From positions 1 to 64,000 of IMG/VR virus record IMGVR_UViG_3300010389_000010: DNA of 64,000 nt; one strand, written 5' to 3'. The translations under genes were made by a program, and so were the position numbers. How positions within the stretch are numbered: the stretch's first letter is position 1; the number at the start of each line of letters is the position of its first letter. The notes under the pieces were generated by a model. That model was given only the letters and a program-made list of their open reading frames with translations, searched no databases and had not been told where the DNA came from. This DNA is from a virus. Of the stretch, positions 39,311-48,447 are shown piece by piece.

Positions 39311-39716
39311 CGTTGAGATCTCCTGCGTCTGAAGGTGCTCCATGTGTTGGACTCCTTGCTGGTGGTTGAGGGTTTTCCTTCAGGAACTTGGTACGAGCTC
39401 TGAAGACATGGATGCCATATTCGAGAGCAACCATACCAAAGCAACCTGAAATGAATGCGAACAGGGATTCATCGGGTTCGATGTCGAACGTCGTGAAGCC
39501 GACAAAGAAAAGGAATATCTTGATAACAAGATCGTTGAGGTAGATTGCGCACAGTCCACCTACAATCATTTGCCTTATCAGCTTCAGATATCCTTCCCAT
39601 TCCACCATCGCGATAGCGATCGCGCCAGCTATACCGGCCGCACCGAGAGTGGCGGCTTCACTCTTTACCAGGTACCAAAACCAGGCAAAGAATGAAGTGG
39701 GTGCATTAGGGTCCAT
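39297..39716 (-). CDS. Putative holin, 139 aa
   Basis: Three hydrophobic segments (AATLGAAGIAGAIAIAMV, MIVGGLCAIYLNDLVI, LFAFISGCFGMVALEYG) and a charged C-terminal tail suit a class I holin, which makes holes in the inner membrane and times lysis. It is placed after the spanin genes and near the endolysin. Family identity is not certain. Confidence 0.6.
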   Translation of the reverse strand: MDPNAPTSFFAWFWYLVKSEAATLGAAGIAGAIAIAMVEWEGYLKLIRQMIVGGLCAIYLNDLVIKIFLFFVGFTTFDIEPDESLFAFISGCFGMVALEYGIHVFRARTKFLKENPQPPARSPTHGAPSDAGDLNDGLD

Positions 39717-39717
39717 T

Positions 39718-40086
39718 TCATCTTCCTTCCATAATTGGACGCGGAGTGGGTGTTGGCGCCGTTGAGGGGTTTTTCAAAAGGTTGTCGAGCTCGTAGCATC
39801 GTATGATTTTGCTGTTTGCCCGGCCGAGAGCGGCCGCGGATAACAAAGCCATCCGGGCTTCAGTCATTCCAGACTTGATTCCTGAGAATTCACGTTCGCC
39901 GCACTCAATAGGAAGCAATGGGATTTTCACATCGATTGGGCGGCCGGCTTCAATAGCTTGCCCAACCAGGTCTGCCTTTGCCTTATCAGCTGCAGACTTT
40001 TCAATTGCCTCTTTCGAGCTTACGCATCCGGTAAACGAAATCGTCAGAAGCAACGCGGCTGCCAGGCTCAGCTGAGAGTAATTCAT
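39718..40086 (-). CDS. Rz1-like outer-membrane spanin subunit (lipoprotein), 122 aa
   Basis: The signal sequence ends in a lipobox (ISFTGC), so the mature protein is lipid-anchored. The proline-rich end (PSTAPTPTPRP) is typical of Rz1. It overlaps the Rz-like gene by 86 bases in another frame, the classic spanin arrangement. It would link to Rz and fuse the two membranes in the last step of lysis. Longer than lambda Rz1. Confidence 0.65.
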   Translation of the reverse strand: MNYSQLSLAAALLLTISFTGCVSSKEAIEKSAADKAKADLVGQAIEAGRPIDVKIPLLPIECGEREFSGIKSGMTEARMALLSAAALGRANSKIIRCYELDNLLKNPSTAPTPTPRPIMEGR

Positions 40087-40447
40087 CTATCTCTTCCTTG
40101 AGTGCTTGATTGGTCTGTTTGTCTTCCGAGCTTTTAATCTCAAAGATCCTGATGGAGTCCTGATACCCGGCGATCTTGTTGGCGGCTTCTTCCAACTGCC
40201 GCTTGCGCTCATCGGCAATCTTTTGAAGAGCTTCGCCCTCAGCCTCGAGAGCTGCTATTCGCCCGGCCGCAACCAGATCCACAACTGCCTTTGACACTGC
40301 GTCCCTGATTGCGCTGCCCTGGCTGATGAAATGAAGGGCGACAAGAGCAAGGACCATCCACAGCTGAACGGGAAATCCTATTGTCAGGATGGCCTTCAGT
40401 GGACGCCACAGATAGCGCTTGAACAGGATAGTTGTTACCGGATCCAT
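40001..40447 (-). CDS. Rz-like inner-membrane spanin subunit, 148 aa
   Basis: One N-terminal membrane anchor (LWMVLALVALHFI) followed by a long periplasmic coiled coil (ALEAEGEALQKIADERKRQ and onward). This is the Rz layout. ATG 40447 is chosen because the membrane anchor then lies near the N-terminus. Its end overlaps the lipoprotein gene. Confidence 0.65.
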   Translation of the reverse strand: MDPVTTILFKRYLWRPLKAILTIGFPVQLWMVLALVALHFISQGSAIRDAVSKAVVDLVAAGRIAALEAEGEALQKIADERKRQLEEAANKIAGYQDSIRIFEIKSSEDKQTNQALKEEIDELLSAEPGSRVASDDFVYRMRKLERGN

Positions 40448-40448
40448 A

Positions 40449-40772
40449 TCAGCCCAACGCCCCAGGGACATACAGACAAGGCCGGTATTCCTCATCCATC
40501 TCCCAATACATGCAGCCGTGGAACTTGCCGTCAGGAGATGTCCTGAGACGTTTATCGGTCACCTTGAATAGATCTCCACGCCAGACATAACCATCCTTGA
40601 CAACATGAACTTCCCCATCGTGCAGCTCTTTGCAGTCATCGTCAGAGCAACAGGCTTCCTCGTAATGGAAGCCGGAAGCCATCGTGTGCGGGAATGCGAT
40701 CGAACCTGCATAGAGAAACAGTGCAAAGACACCGACTGCTACCCACGCCACATTCATGATTGTCATACGCAT
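40449..40772 (-). CDS. Exported cysteine-rich protein, 107 aa
   Basis: N-terminal signal or anchor (WVAVGVFALFLYAG) then a domain with CCSDDDCKEL and a second cysteine cluster (GCMYW, PCLYV), likely disulfide-bonded in the periplasm. The family is familiar from alphaproteobacterial phages and genomes but without a function. Between endolysin and spanin. Confidence 0.55.
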   Translation of the reverse strand: MRMTIMNVAWVAVGVFALFLYAGSIAFPHTMASGFHYEEACCSDDDCKELHDGEVHVVKDGYVWRGDLFKVTDKRLRTSPDGKFHGCMYWEMDEEYRPCLYVPGALG

Positions 40773-40773
40773 T

Positions 40774-41574
40774 TCATGCCTCGTTGTTGCTTGATTTACT
40801 GGATCCAGATGAGATCAAAGGCATCTTGGCGTCCTTTCCTGTAGGAACAGGAACGCCTTTCGGCCACCAATAACCAGTGATCCTACCGAGATCGAACGGC
40901 CTTGTATTGACCGCATCGCTCTGATTTCCACCGAACCCCATCAATCGGCCGCGTTCATCAAACCCATCAGCAAAGCAGACATGCCCGTTGCCTGAGTTTA
41001 TGCTCTTGCGCCACATGGTAACCAGGCACCCGGGCACCGGCTTATTGAGCTGGATCAATTCAGGATGGTTCTCGTACCCACGAGCACGAGCGGATCCCTT
41101 GCCCCTGGTCATGACGCCGGCAGTGATCAGACAGTATCCAACGAATGCACCACACCATGGAGTTTCATCGTCATTGAACCACCCGGCTCCGATGACGTCC
41201 CACATGCTGACGATCTTTTCGTTATGTAAGCGACCCTTGATCTCCCTCATCCCATTCATAGACTTTGCGATCTTCATCCATGGGCGATCTGACTTGGGCG
41301 GCTGAGCGTTCTTCTTTGGTGGGCCCTTGAATAAATACTCTCTTGTAACCGGGCCAATTAGAAAGCGTGGATTGAGTCCGTGCTTGCGCTTGAACGCAAT
41401 GACGGCCGCCTGGGTTGCCTTGTCTGCCCAACCGTTGACTGGCCCATCGTAGTAGTTGAGCTCCTTCAACCGCTGCTGGACATCCTTGTCGATCGGTGGG
41501 GTATCAGGATCTGGCGCGAACGCAACCGGTCTCTCAGGCTGCTTCTTGAACAGCCAAGCAAAAAAGTCTTTCAT
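40774..41574 (-). CDS. Endolysin with peptidoglycan-binding domain, 266 aa
   Basis: Residues about 30-80 form a PG-binding domain (QRLKELNYYDGPVNGWADK, then AAVIAFKRKHGL). Residues about 98-240 form a CHAP/TIGR02594-type peptidase with Cys141 in PWCGAFVGYCL and His198 in GNGHVCFADG. It would cut peptidoglycan after the holin opens the membrane; no signal peptide is seen. ATG 41574 has GAGGAC upstream. Confidence 0.82.
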   Translation of the reverse strand: MKDFFAWLFKKQPERPVAFAPDPDTPPIDKDVQQRLKELNYYDGPVNGWADKATQAAVIAFKRKHGLNPRFLIGPVTREYLFKGPPKKNAQPPKSDRPWMKIAKSMNGMREIKGRLHNEKIVSMWDVIGAGWFNDDETPWCGAFVGYCLITAGVMTRGKGSARARGYENHPELIQLNKPVPGCLVTMWRKSINSGNGHVCFADGFDERGRLMGFGGNQSDAVNTRPFDLGRITGYWWPKGVPVPTGKDAKMPLISSGSSKSSNNEA

Positions 41575-41585
41575 AATGTCCTCGC

Positions 41586-41640
41586 TGGTTAGGTGGCAGG
41601 GCTGACCAGAGGCCAGCCCCACCGGATCCGATCGACCCCC
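41586..41640 (-). other. Inverted repeats between tail and lysis genes
   Basis: GGGCTG and CCAGCCC flank an eight-base loop inside a larger GTGG...CCAC pairing, with a GATCGA repeat beside it. It could attenuate transcription between tail and lysis genes; no U-tract. Confidence 0.35.
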
Positions 41641-41659
41641 CTAAGATCGATCGAAACTG

Positions 41660-41902
41660 TCAATCAAAAAGTCTCACGGTCTCAATGAATGGGATGTTCT
41701 GTGGCGGCGGCGGCAACACGATCTCGATCCCAGATGGAAGAACTGGACCTTCACCCACTAGGCGCTCATTAGCCTCATAGAGGATCTGTGTATTGTTGCG
41801 GTGACGGCCGTAATAACGGAACGCAATATCATCCACCATGTCACCTTCAATCGTCGTGTAGATGGTGGATCCATCAGACCGTGTTGTGGTTTTCAGCTTC
41901 AT
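41660..41902 (-). CDS. Tail protein X (LysM-like), 80 aa
   Basis: IEGDMVDDIAFRYYGRH and VLPSGIEIVLPP are typical of the small LysM-like gpX tail protein of P2-like phages, which sits at the tail end. It overlaps the hub gene by four bases. Confidence 0.75.
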   Translation of the reverse strand: MKLKTTTRSDGSTIYTTIEGDMVDDIAFRYYGRHRNNTQILYEANERLVGEGPVLPSGIEIVLPPPPQNIPFIETVRLFD

Positions 41903-42900
41903 GACAACGGCAACTCACATTCGAGGGTTGTGGTGTATGGTGATGACGATGAGAAATTGTGGGTGGCAGTCTTGATAAACCACTCACCATCGACGTTGGC
42001 CCGGACTCCGGAGACGATCGCCTTGCTCTCGGCCGCAGCGTTTGGATCTCCATCGATTTCAAATGATGCTGTGCCCTGGTTGCGGGAAAGCTCGTCGGCC
42101 GATGCCTGAGCGCTTTCCTTTGCTTCGTCCTTGTCCTGGAATGGCTGGCGGATCCGGTAAGGAACGTCACCACCTGGTCGCTTCAGCGGAACCTTTTCGA
42201 TTTCCCACTTCTTCTCCCGGCGATCGTACCATTTACTCTCGACCTCAGTGTGCTTGGGCTTTTCCTTGATGCTCACGCTGTAGCTGAGAAGGTTGCGACC
42301 AGGCGATATGCTTGTACCGCCCATGGATTGTCCGGATGCGGCTGTCGTGGATCCTCGCGGCACCACAACCAGCTGCTTCTCCTTGACAGTGACTGTCGCT
42401 CCGATCTTCTTGCCAAGTCTGGTCAGGAATCCAACAGCATCTTCACGATCACGAGCCTCATATGGGTTCGTCTTGCCACCAATAGTTCCATCCATCTTCA
42501 GGGAGAGGCCTGCCTGACCAGCGATCTCTTCGAAGATCGACTGGTATGTCGGGTACTCTTCCTTGATGAAGCCCTTTGTGTCTCGCTCTTTCTCGCTGGA
42601 CGTAGCATCGCTTGCCTGGGCATTGATGGTGACCTTCTGCGGATAACCGTCATAGGTGACATCATCAACAATGTACTTGCCGAAGTTCCGGATACCCTTT
42701 TCGTCGGTTCCGCCATACACAGAGATCTCTGTGCCGGTGGTGATGCCCCCGATCCGACCACCATTGTCGTCAAGAGTGAGGCTCACAGTGTCGGAGTCGA
42801 GGCCAGCTCCATCCGTCACCGTCATGTCCATTGCAACGCCGGCTATGCGGCTGGAGATGTCAACACCGCCTGCGGACAGACCAAAGATTACCCTTGGCAT
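41899..42900 (-). CDS. Tail hub / late control protein D family, 333 aa
   Basis: SLTLDDNGGRIGGITTGTEIS, then YQSIFEEIAGQAGL and DREDAVGFLTRLGKKIGA define the gpD/gp27-like hub of contractile tails. It would form the base of the tail tube with the spike. Order X, D, U, tape measure is that of P2. Confidence 0.85.
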   Translation of the reverse strand: MPRVIFGLSAGGVDISSRIAGVAMDMTVTDGAGLDSDTVSLTLDDNGGRIGGITTGTEISVYGGTDEKGIRNFGKYIVDDVTYDGYPQKVTINAQASDATSSEKERDTKGFIKEEYPTYQSIFEEIAGQAGLSLKMDGTIGGKTNPYEARDREDAVGFLTRLGKKIGATVTVKEKQLVVVPRGSTTAASGQSMGGTSISPGRNLLSYSVSIKEKPKHTEVESKWYDRREKKWEIEKVPLKRPGGDVPYRIRQPFQDKDEAKESAQASADELSRNQGTASFEIDGDPNAAAESKAIVSGVRANVDGEWFIKTATHNFSSSSPYTTTLECELPLS

Positions 42901-42901
42901 A

Positions 42902-43312
42902 TCAGAACAACCTCAATCCGCCGAACGCAGCGCCTGCACGAACAACCGTCATGCTGAAATCAAGACGCATCGGCGTTCCATCTCTCAACAGGTGCTTATC
43001 TACACTGCTGATATTGCGGATTACCCAACGGCCGAAGATCCTGCCGCCACCAGATGCCATCATCAACGGCGTACCAGCCGCGGCTGCAGCGTACATGCCC
43101 TCAATCTGCATCAACCCCTTACCCGAGATGAAATGTGGATACAGGGTGCCATCAATGGTGATCTCTTCATCCCCGGGCCCGAGATAGTGAATGCTCGGCC
43201 GAGACATGATGACCATCTGCGACTCTGCACGGACATCAAGGTTCCGGCTGAGCTCATTGAACGGTACAGTGTTCATTGAAAAGCGGAATGGACCCAATCC
43301 CATCAGGTTCAT
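42902..43312 (-). CDS. Tail protein U, 136 aa
   Basis: The opening GPFRFSMNTVPFNELSR and GDEEITIDGTLYPHF are signatures of P2 gpU, a tail terminator/completion protein. It overlaps the tape measure gene. Confidence 0.8.
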   Translation of the reverse strand: MNLMGLGPFRFSMNTVPFNELSRNLDVRAESQMVIMSRPSIHYLGPGDEEITIDGTLYPHFISGKGLMQIEGMYAAAAAGTPLMMASGGGRIFGRWVIRNISSVDKHLLRDGTPMRLDFSMTVVRAGAAFGGLRLF

Positions 43313-45756
43313 GTCGTCACCGGCCTTCCTTCAAGCGAGAGCTGGCGTGTTCTGCCAAGAAGATGCTTCAATTTGGTTTCGATCGCGCTTGCAGTTGCCA
43401 TGGGGTTCGTGGCTCCATTGACGTGGATCTGCACGCTACCAATCGTGCCGCCGCCCGGGCTGTTCATCATGGCCGCTGTCTGTTTGGCGTTGTATGCTCT
43501 ACCAGTCGCTCCCATGCCAACCAATTCAGGCCCGGTTTCGCCTACGAGGTAAGAGCGACCTCGGAACATTGAGCCACCAAACCGACGCTTACCATCAATT
43601 CCAGGATGACCACCAATAGAGTTTGGAACGCCGCTCGTCCGCATTGGTATGGTTACACCCTTGCTTGCGGCTGCCTGCATCTGGGCTACAGCAGCATTTA
43701 CGTCCGAAATGAGCTGAGGGACTTGCAATTGAATACCGTCCGCTATGCCCTGTCCTAGAGCTGTGCCACTCACCTGGCCTTTGGCCTTCATCTCAGCTTC
43801 CATAGCCGTGATGTTCTCGACAAGTTGACGTCTCTGCATCTCCAGTGGAGCAGTCAATGTGCCGATCATGTCAGGCATCTTGCTGTTGGCTTTGATGTCA
43901 GCAATCTTGGCGTCGAGTGCGGCGAGATCTGAATTGAGCTGAGCAAGCGCCGTGGAGTCCGTCATGGTGCTTGTGGTGGTTCCAAAATTGTCACCCAATG
44001 CAGTCTGGGCGATTGTCTTGCCGAGGTAAGACTCGAGCATTTCCTTGCCAATGAGAGCGCCGCCAATCCACGGCAACGCCTTGGCGCCCAATTTCATCAG
44101 GCCTTTTGTCTTGCCAGTGGTTTTCTTTCCATCAACTCCATCGATCGCATCGACACCTGTAGCCAGAGCCGAAGCGGCAGACAATGCCATGATGCCGGCA
44201 GCAAGCATCCGGATTGGCATGATCGCCAGACCTATCAGACTGACAAGTCCGCCAAGGGCCAGACCAAACGGTCCAAGAGCAGCAAGGGCAACCGTCGCAT
44301 AGGTGGCAAACTCGAGTAGTTCCGGATTACTTTCAGACATCTTGACCAATGTATCAGTCAAGCCATCGACCATCTCGGTGAATGTTCCCATTACACCGGT
44401 ACCAGAAATCGCAATGAAGAGGTTTTCAAACGCCGCCCGAAGCTCGGCAACATCCTTGACAACGCCCTGCATCATCAATGCAGCCATCTTGTCAGATGCG
44501 TTCTTGTACTTGGATTTGAACTGTTTAACCACTTCCTCGAGATCCGATGACAGGATCGCAGCAAGACGTGAGCCCATACGAACGTCGAAGATCTGTGAGA
44601 TGTCGGTAATCGTCGCTCCTTTTTCCCGGAGGGTGGTAAGCAGTTCAATCAGGTCGACCTTCTGGGCACCGATTAGAACTGCTTCAGCAATCGTATTCGA
44701 GATGGACTCCTTACCGATTATCGATGAGTCGCCGTATGCTTGGGCGATCATGTCGGTGAGAGTGGCTGTCATCCTGGCCGTGGAGGCACGCATTGAAGGA
44801 TCATCGAGCACGCTCTGGAGCTGTCCCTTCATATCCTGAAGGATACCCATATCCAGACCTTCAATGCCCAATGCGCTTATGACGGAATCAGCATCAATGC
44901 GTTCAGAGTATGTAACGAAATCCTTCATGTCGATCTTCAGGCGTTCAAACGCCTTCAGCATCGGCTTGGTTGGTTTCGCCATACGAACGAGTGCAGACCT
45001 GAGGGCAACACCTGCCTCAGATCCTTTGATGCCGTTACGGGCCAGTTCTGCAGCGACCGCTGAAACGGATTCCAGCTCCATACCGGCAACCGCGGCAAGC
45101 GGGGCAACATACCTGAAGGTATCGCCCATCAGTTTGATGTCTGTATTGGAAGATGTTGCGGAGTGGGCAAGGGCGTCATTCACCCGTTGCATGGAAGCTG
45201 CCACCTGCTCCGTCGTCTCCATAGGCAGCTTCATAGCTGTCATGACGTTGGTGGCAATGTCGGCGGCATCCTTGTTGGAGATATCACCGTTACCCACCAG
45301 GGCAAGGTTCAAGGTTCCCTTCAGAGCGCCCATGGTCTGTTCGAAGGAAAGACCAGCACGGTACAATTCCTGAGCAGATGCAATGATCTCTTTGTTGGTG
45401 AATGGGAACTGAGTGTTCAGCTGTTGAGCGTATTGCTCCATCTTACCGCGTTGTTCATCGGTAAGAAGCCCGTATGCCTGCATGGCGTTACCGGCTTTTT
45501 CAAACTGATAGACCGCATCGGCGCCGAACCATGTCAGCATTCCGGCCGGAAGCGACAGACCTTGCGCAACATCGCGTGCCTGATACCTGACACGATGTAG
45601 ATGTTTGGCCATCGCCTGAAGGCCGGTGATCTGACGTGTTCCGCTTACACCAGCAAGGGCGCCTGTCAAACCAACGAGGGAATTGCGGACCAGACGAGCT
45701 GGTCCACTAATCTGGTCAACAAGCCTGAGGATCAGGTCACTTTGGTATCTGGCCAT
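43309..45756 (-). CDS. Tape measure protein, 815 aa
   Basis: Long, alanine-rich, with hydrophobic stretches near residue 480-560 (ALAALGPFGLALGGLVSLIGL) and a TP901-type core (DAADIATNVMTAMKLP, then RNGIKGSEAGVALRSAL). It sets tail length and is ejected with the DNA. At 815 residues it would specify a tail similar to P2's. It follows the chaperone frameshift gene, as usual. Confidence 0.9.
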   Translation of the reverse strand: MARYQSDLILRLVDQISGPARLVRNSLVGLTGALAGVSGTRQITGLQAMAKHLHRVRYQARDVAQGLSLPAGMLTWFGADAVYQFEKAGNAMQAYGLLTDEQRGKMEQYAQQLNTQFPFTNKEIIASAQELYRAGLSFEQTMGALKGTLNLALVGNGDISNKDAADIATNVMTAMKLPMETTEQVAASMQRVNDALAHSATSSNTDIKLMGDTFRYVAPLAAVAGMELESVSAVAAELARNGIKGSEAGVALRSALVRMAKPTKPMLKAFERLKIDMKDFVTYSERIDADSVISALGIEGLDMGILQDMKGQLQSVLDDPSMRASTARMTATLTDMIAQAYGDSSIIGKESISNTIAEAVLIGAQKVDLIELLTTLREKGATITDISQIFDVRMGSRLAAILSSDLEEVVKQFKSKYKNASDKMAALMMQGVVKDVAELRAAFENLFIAISGTGVMGTFTEMVDGLTDTLVKMSESNPELLEFATYATVALAALGPFGLALGGLVSLIGLAIMPIRMLAAGIMALSAASALATGVDAIDGVDGKKTTGKTKGLMKLGAKALPWIGGALIGKEMLESYLGKTIAQTALGDNFGTTTSTMTDSTALAQLNSDLAALDAKIADIKANSKMPDMIGTLTAPLEMQRRQLVENITAMEAEMKAKGQVSGTALGQGIADGIQLQVPQLISDVNAAVAQMQAAASKGVTIPMRTSGVPNSIGGHPGIDGKRRFGGSMFRGRSYLVGETGPELVGMGATGRAYNAKQTAAMMNSPGGGTIGSVQIHVNGATNPMATASAIETKLKHLLGRTRQLSLEGRPVTT

Positions 45757-45765
45757 GATGCTCCC

Positions 45766-46298
45766 TTACTCAGGCTTGATTGCTTCGGCGTACCAGACAG
45801 TGATCAACTCATCGAAAGTCATTTCGAGGAAGTCCTCTCTGGTAAAGTGAAAGGCTCTGGCAACTACTCTTGCGAACCCTGGCCACTGTCTCCAGTCGGC
45901 TCGGTCTCGCCAGAAGTCTTCGGATCCTTTTCGCTGATCTCTGGAACGCTTGAGGATGTGTCGCTTTTTACCTTTTCCATCGCCGCCTCTTGGACCTGCT
46001 CGAGGAACTTTTGGGGCAAAAAATCAGCTGCGGTCTCCGCAAGTTCAATGAAGTCATCAGCGTCCATCATCTCCATGACGGCAAGCGGAACGCCGGCAAT
46101 AGCTGCGTAGAGTTTGAACTGTGTGGATTCTGATTCCTCTTCACGCTTTTCAACTTCGCTTTCCGGGATCTGGTTGATCGCCTGGAGATCTCGCTGAAGT
46201 TTCATGAAGACCTTACCTGTCATCCTGTTGAGGAAAACAGAGTTGTAGATCTTGCCGTCATGCGTGATGGGGTACTTGAGTGTGAATTCTTTCGACAT
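45766..46298 (-). CDS. Tail assembly chaperone, frameshifted long form
   Basis: In the -1 frame the minus strand stays open from inside the 3' end of the short form to a TAA at 45766, just 10 bases before the tape measure ATG. The extension reads EDFWRDRADWRQWPGFARV and then REDFLEMTFDELITVWY, the familiar second half of this chaperone. The slip site is probably in an A-rich run (minus-strand GCGAAAAGG at about 45925-45933, or GTAAAAAGC at about 45962-45970); I cannot decide which. Confidence 0.7.
45864..46298 (-). CDS. Tail assembly chaperone, short form, 144 aa
   Basis: FTLKYPITHDGKIYNSVFL and MTGKVFMKLQRD resemble P2 gpE/Mu gp41-like chaperones. The C-terminus is low-complexity and acidic. 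A second product reaching 45766 seems to be made by a -1 shift near the end of this gene. It would coat the tape measure before tube assembly. Confidence 0.75.
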   Translation of the reverse strand: MSKEFTLKYPITHDGKIYNSVFLNRMTGKVFMKLQRDLQAINQIPESEVEKREEESESTQFKLYAAIAGVPLAVMEMMDADDFIELAETAADFLPQKFLEQVQEAAMEKVKSDTSSSVPEISEKDPKTSGETEPTGDSGQGSQE

Positions 46299-46327
46299 AG
46301 GGAGTGTCCTTTATGAGGGGGTGAAGT

Positions 46328-46349
46328 GGGCAGGAGAAACCCCCTGCCC
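46328..46349 (-). other. Hairpin between tail tube and chaperone genes
   Basis: GGGCAGG and CCTGCCC form a seven-base stem. A weak T-run follows on the minus strand. Such hairpins after the tube gene can lower downstream expression relative to the abundant tube protein. Confidence 0.45.
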
Positions 46350-46376
46350 GTTTGATTGCGCTGTTGGCTGGTTTGA

Positions 46377-46886
46377 TTACCGGCCAAGAGCCTGGTTGAT
46401 GGAAGCGAGATGATCAGTGCCATCAATGATGCGCTTCGGAGGCCATGCCTGGACCTCGTGAACAACCTGGGTGGACACTTCGTACCGGTAATACATGATG
46501 TTCTTGATCGTGTAGTCGGTACCGCTGCGCTCACCCTTGTTCCACGCATCCCGGGCACCTTCAGAGATCTTGCCTTCAATGATGACAACATGCTCTTTGG
46601 TATCTCCGGATATTTCGTCGACGGCCGCACCACGGAAGGTGAATGTCTTCCGCATGCCTGGCGCATGGGCCATCAACTTTTGCATTGTGACGCCCTGGCC
46701 AACCATCTTGACGCTACATTCAAACGGCTCGAGGCCGCCAACTGGAACGTCAACACTGAGGTCCATACCGCCGGAGCGAACCGTGTCCATGATCTCGGAC
46801 AGGTTCGGTAGTTCGAGCTCTTCGATTGAGAGCCCATGATCCACGTTGTCGACGAACATCGTGAACCCGCGAAGGATGTCTTCCAT
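46377..46886 (-). CDS. Major tail tube protein, 169 aa
   Basis: FTMFVDNVDHGLSIEELELPN at the start and a C-terminal YYRYEVSTQVVHEV region are typical of P2 FII-family tube proteins, which stack into the inner tube. Lies directly after the sheath gene, as in P2. Confidence 0.88.
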   Translation of the reverse strand: MEDILRGFTMFVDNVDHGLSIEELELPNLSEIMDTVRSGGMDLSVDVPVGGLEPFECSVKMVGQGVTMQKLMAHAPGMRKTFTFRGAAVDEISGDTKEHVVIIEGKISEGARDAWNKGERSGTDYTIKNIMYYRYEVSTQVVHEVQAWPPKRIIDGTDHLASINQALGR

Positions 46887-46919
46887 TTTTATTCTCCTAC
46901 TGGAATTCAGGTTTCAGGG

Positions 46920-48368
46920 TTAGGCGACACGCGCCAACGCGGCGATGCGTTCGATCTCCCGGGCAGCGGACTCTGCCATGGCAGTGTAGTATCCGGTGTT
47001 CCGGTTGAAGACGAAGACAAGGTGCTCGATCGGAGCTGGAGCCTCAGCGTCGTAATGGACATACAGGATGCCAGACGCCATGGTTTCAGCGGTGTTGTAG
47101 CCTGGATCCAACCAGACCCGGCCGCCGAGAGTTGCACCGAGAACTGACCACCGGCGCAATGCACGGTTCACAGTCTCTGCGATCTCGACCAGGATCTGTT
47201 TAGAGAACGGCTTGTCAACATAGACCTCATGGGCAAGTTCGATCGACTCGATGATCGTGTCATGAGATCTCCGGACGCTCCAGAATTTCTTGAGCGTATC
47301 GGATGAAGCAACCCTGGATCCCCAGAGCTTGTACCCACCCTGAGGACTGCGAACCACAGTCGCAACAGAGTTCTTGTTGAGGTACTGCGATTCAGCTGAA
47401 GGATCATTGAGCGAATGCTCGATCGACCGCGCAGCTCCAAGGATGCCCTGGATCACATGGTTCGATGGTGAGTACCAGAAGCCTTCCTCGTAATCGACAA
47501 CCGCCTGCAGACCGCAGACATATGGCGATACAGGCACGCTCACCACTTCACCGTCAATCGCTGCCTTTACATATGGATCCACGATCAGAAGGCGATCGCT
47601 ATCGAAGTCAAGACGATACTGGACAGCAGCGGTGGAGTTTGTGTTCGGCCCTTCGACAACCACACAGGCACGCAAACGACGGGCCAAGCTGAGAAGCTCA
47701 ATGGCGACAGGGTTCGCAACCTGGCCAAGTGTAGCGGTACCAGCGGCGTCAGCTCCATCACCGTCAAATGTGACAGGTGCAGTGGTGTAACCATCACCAG
47801 GGTTGGTGACCACAATCTCGTCGACCTCCCCGTCTTCGTTGATGGTGCAGATAGCGGTTGCGCCAGTACCGTCACCACCGATCGAAACGGCAGGAGCTTC
47901 AGTGTAACCGGATCCACCATCGGTAACAGCGATCGAAGCAACGCCGTCAGTCGGACGGTTTGATGTGAAGCCTGGAGCGCAAAGCAGCTTTGGCTTCAGG
48001 TTCAATTCAGGTTGCGCACGACGGAAGGCGTGAATGCCGGTCAGTGTAGAATGGTTGCCAAGGATGTTGGCAAGCTGCACTTGCGGGTCAGCATCCTCGT
48101 CAATGCGAACAACCACAACTGTCTGTGACGCTCTGGTCGCCTGATCGAAGATGCCTTTGATCGCGTCAGGCAGCGTACCGGATGAACCGAGACCGCCTGG
48201 GAAGCCATCATACCCATAGATTGGGATAGGCGTGTTGAGCGGCCACAGCTCGTCATCCGCAAGATCTGCGGTGCCGATAAGGCCAATGATACCGGTGTCG
48301 ATAGTCTGCACCGGGCGCGGCGAATCCGATTTTTCAATGGTCTCGACGCCGTGAAGATAGATGTCCAT
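46920..48368 (-). CDS. Tail sheath protein with an inserted repeat domain, 482 aa
   Basis: The N-terminal VQTIDTGIIGLIGTA and the C-terminal KPFSKQILVEIAETVNRALR and PGYNTAE mark a P2 FI-type contractile sheath. Residues about 142-217 form an insertion with two related units (GGSGYTEAPAVS and PGDGYTTAPVTF), each followed by a GDG-rich strand, probably a surface domain. ATG 48368 is behind AGGAG; the hairpin at 48414-48434 precedes it. Confidence 0.88.
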   Translation of the reverse strand: MDIYLHGVETIEKSDSPRPVQTIDTGIIGLIGTADLADDELWPLNTPIPIYGYDGFPGGLGSSGTLPDAIKGIFDQATRASQTVVVVRIDEDADPQVQLANILGNHSTLTGIHAFRRAQPELNLKPKLLCAPGFTSNRPTDGVASIAVTDGGSGYTEAPAVSIGGDGTGATAICTINEDGEVDEIVVTNPGDGYTTAPVTFDGDGADAAGTATLGQVANPVAIELLSLARRLRACVVVEGPNTNSTAAVQYRLDFDSDRLLIVDPYVKAAIDGEVVSVPVSPYVCGLQAVVDYEEGFWYSPSNHVIQGILGAARSIEHSLNDPSAESQYLNKNSVATVVRSPQGGYKLWGSRVASSDTLKKFWSVRRSHDTIIESIELAHEVYVDKPFSKQILVEIAETVNRALRRWSVLGATLGGRVWLDPGYNTAETMASGILYVHYDAEAPAPIEHLVFVFNRNTGYYTAMAESAAREIERIAALARVA

Positions 48369-48413
48369 TTTGGGCTCCTGTTCTTGCCTTGCCCAAGGGC
48401 GTCTTCCGGGCAC

Positions 48414-48434
48414 AAAAAAACCGCCAGTCGGCGG
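48414..48434 (-). terminator. Rho-independent terminator before the sheath gene
   Basis: CCGCC-GACT-GGCGG is followed on the minus strand by seven T residues. It separates the fibre genes from sheath/tube transcription, so the sheath may have its own promoter or depend on antitermination. Confidence 0.75.
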
Positions 48435-48447
48435 CTTCATGTTCTGG

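Noticed and set aside
44000-46110. Plus-strand open frames over the tape measure and chaperone genes
   Set aside because: They are shadows of GC-biased codons in the minus-strand genes and carry no ribosome sites.
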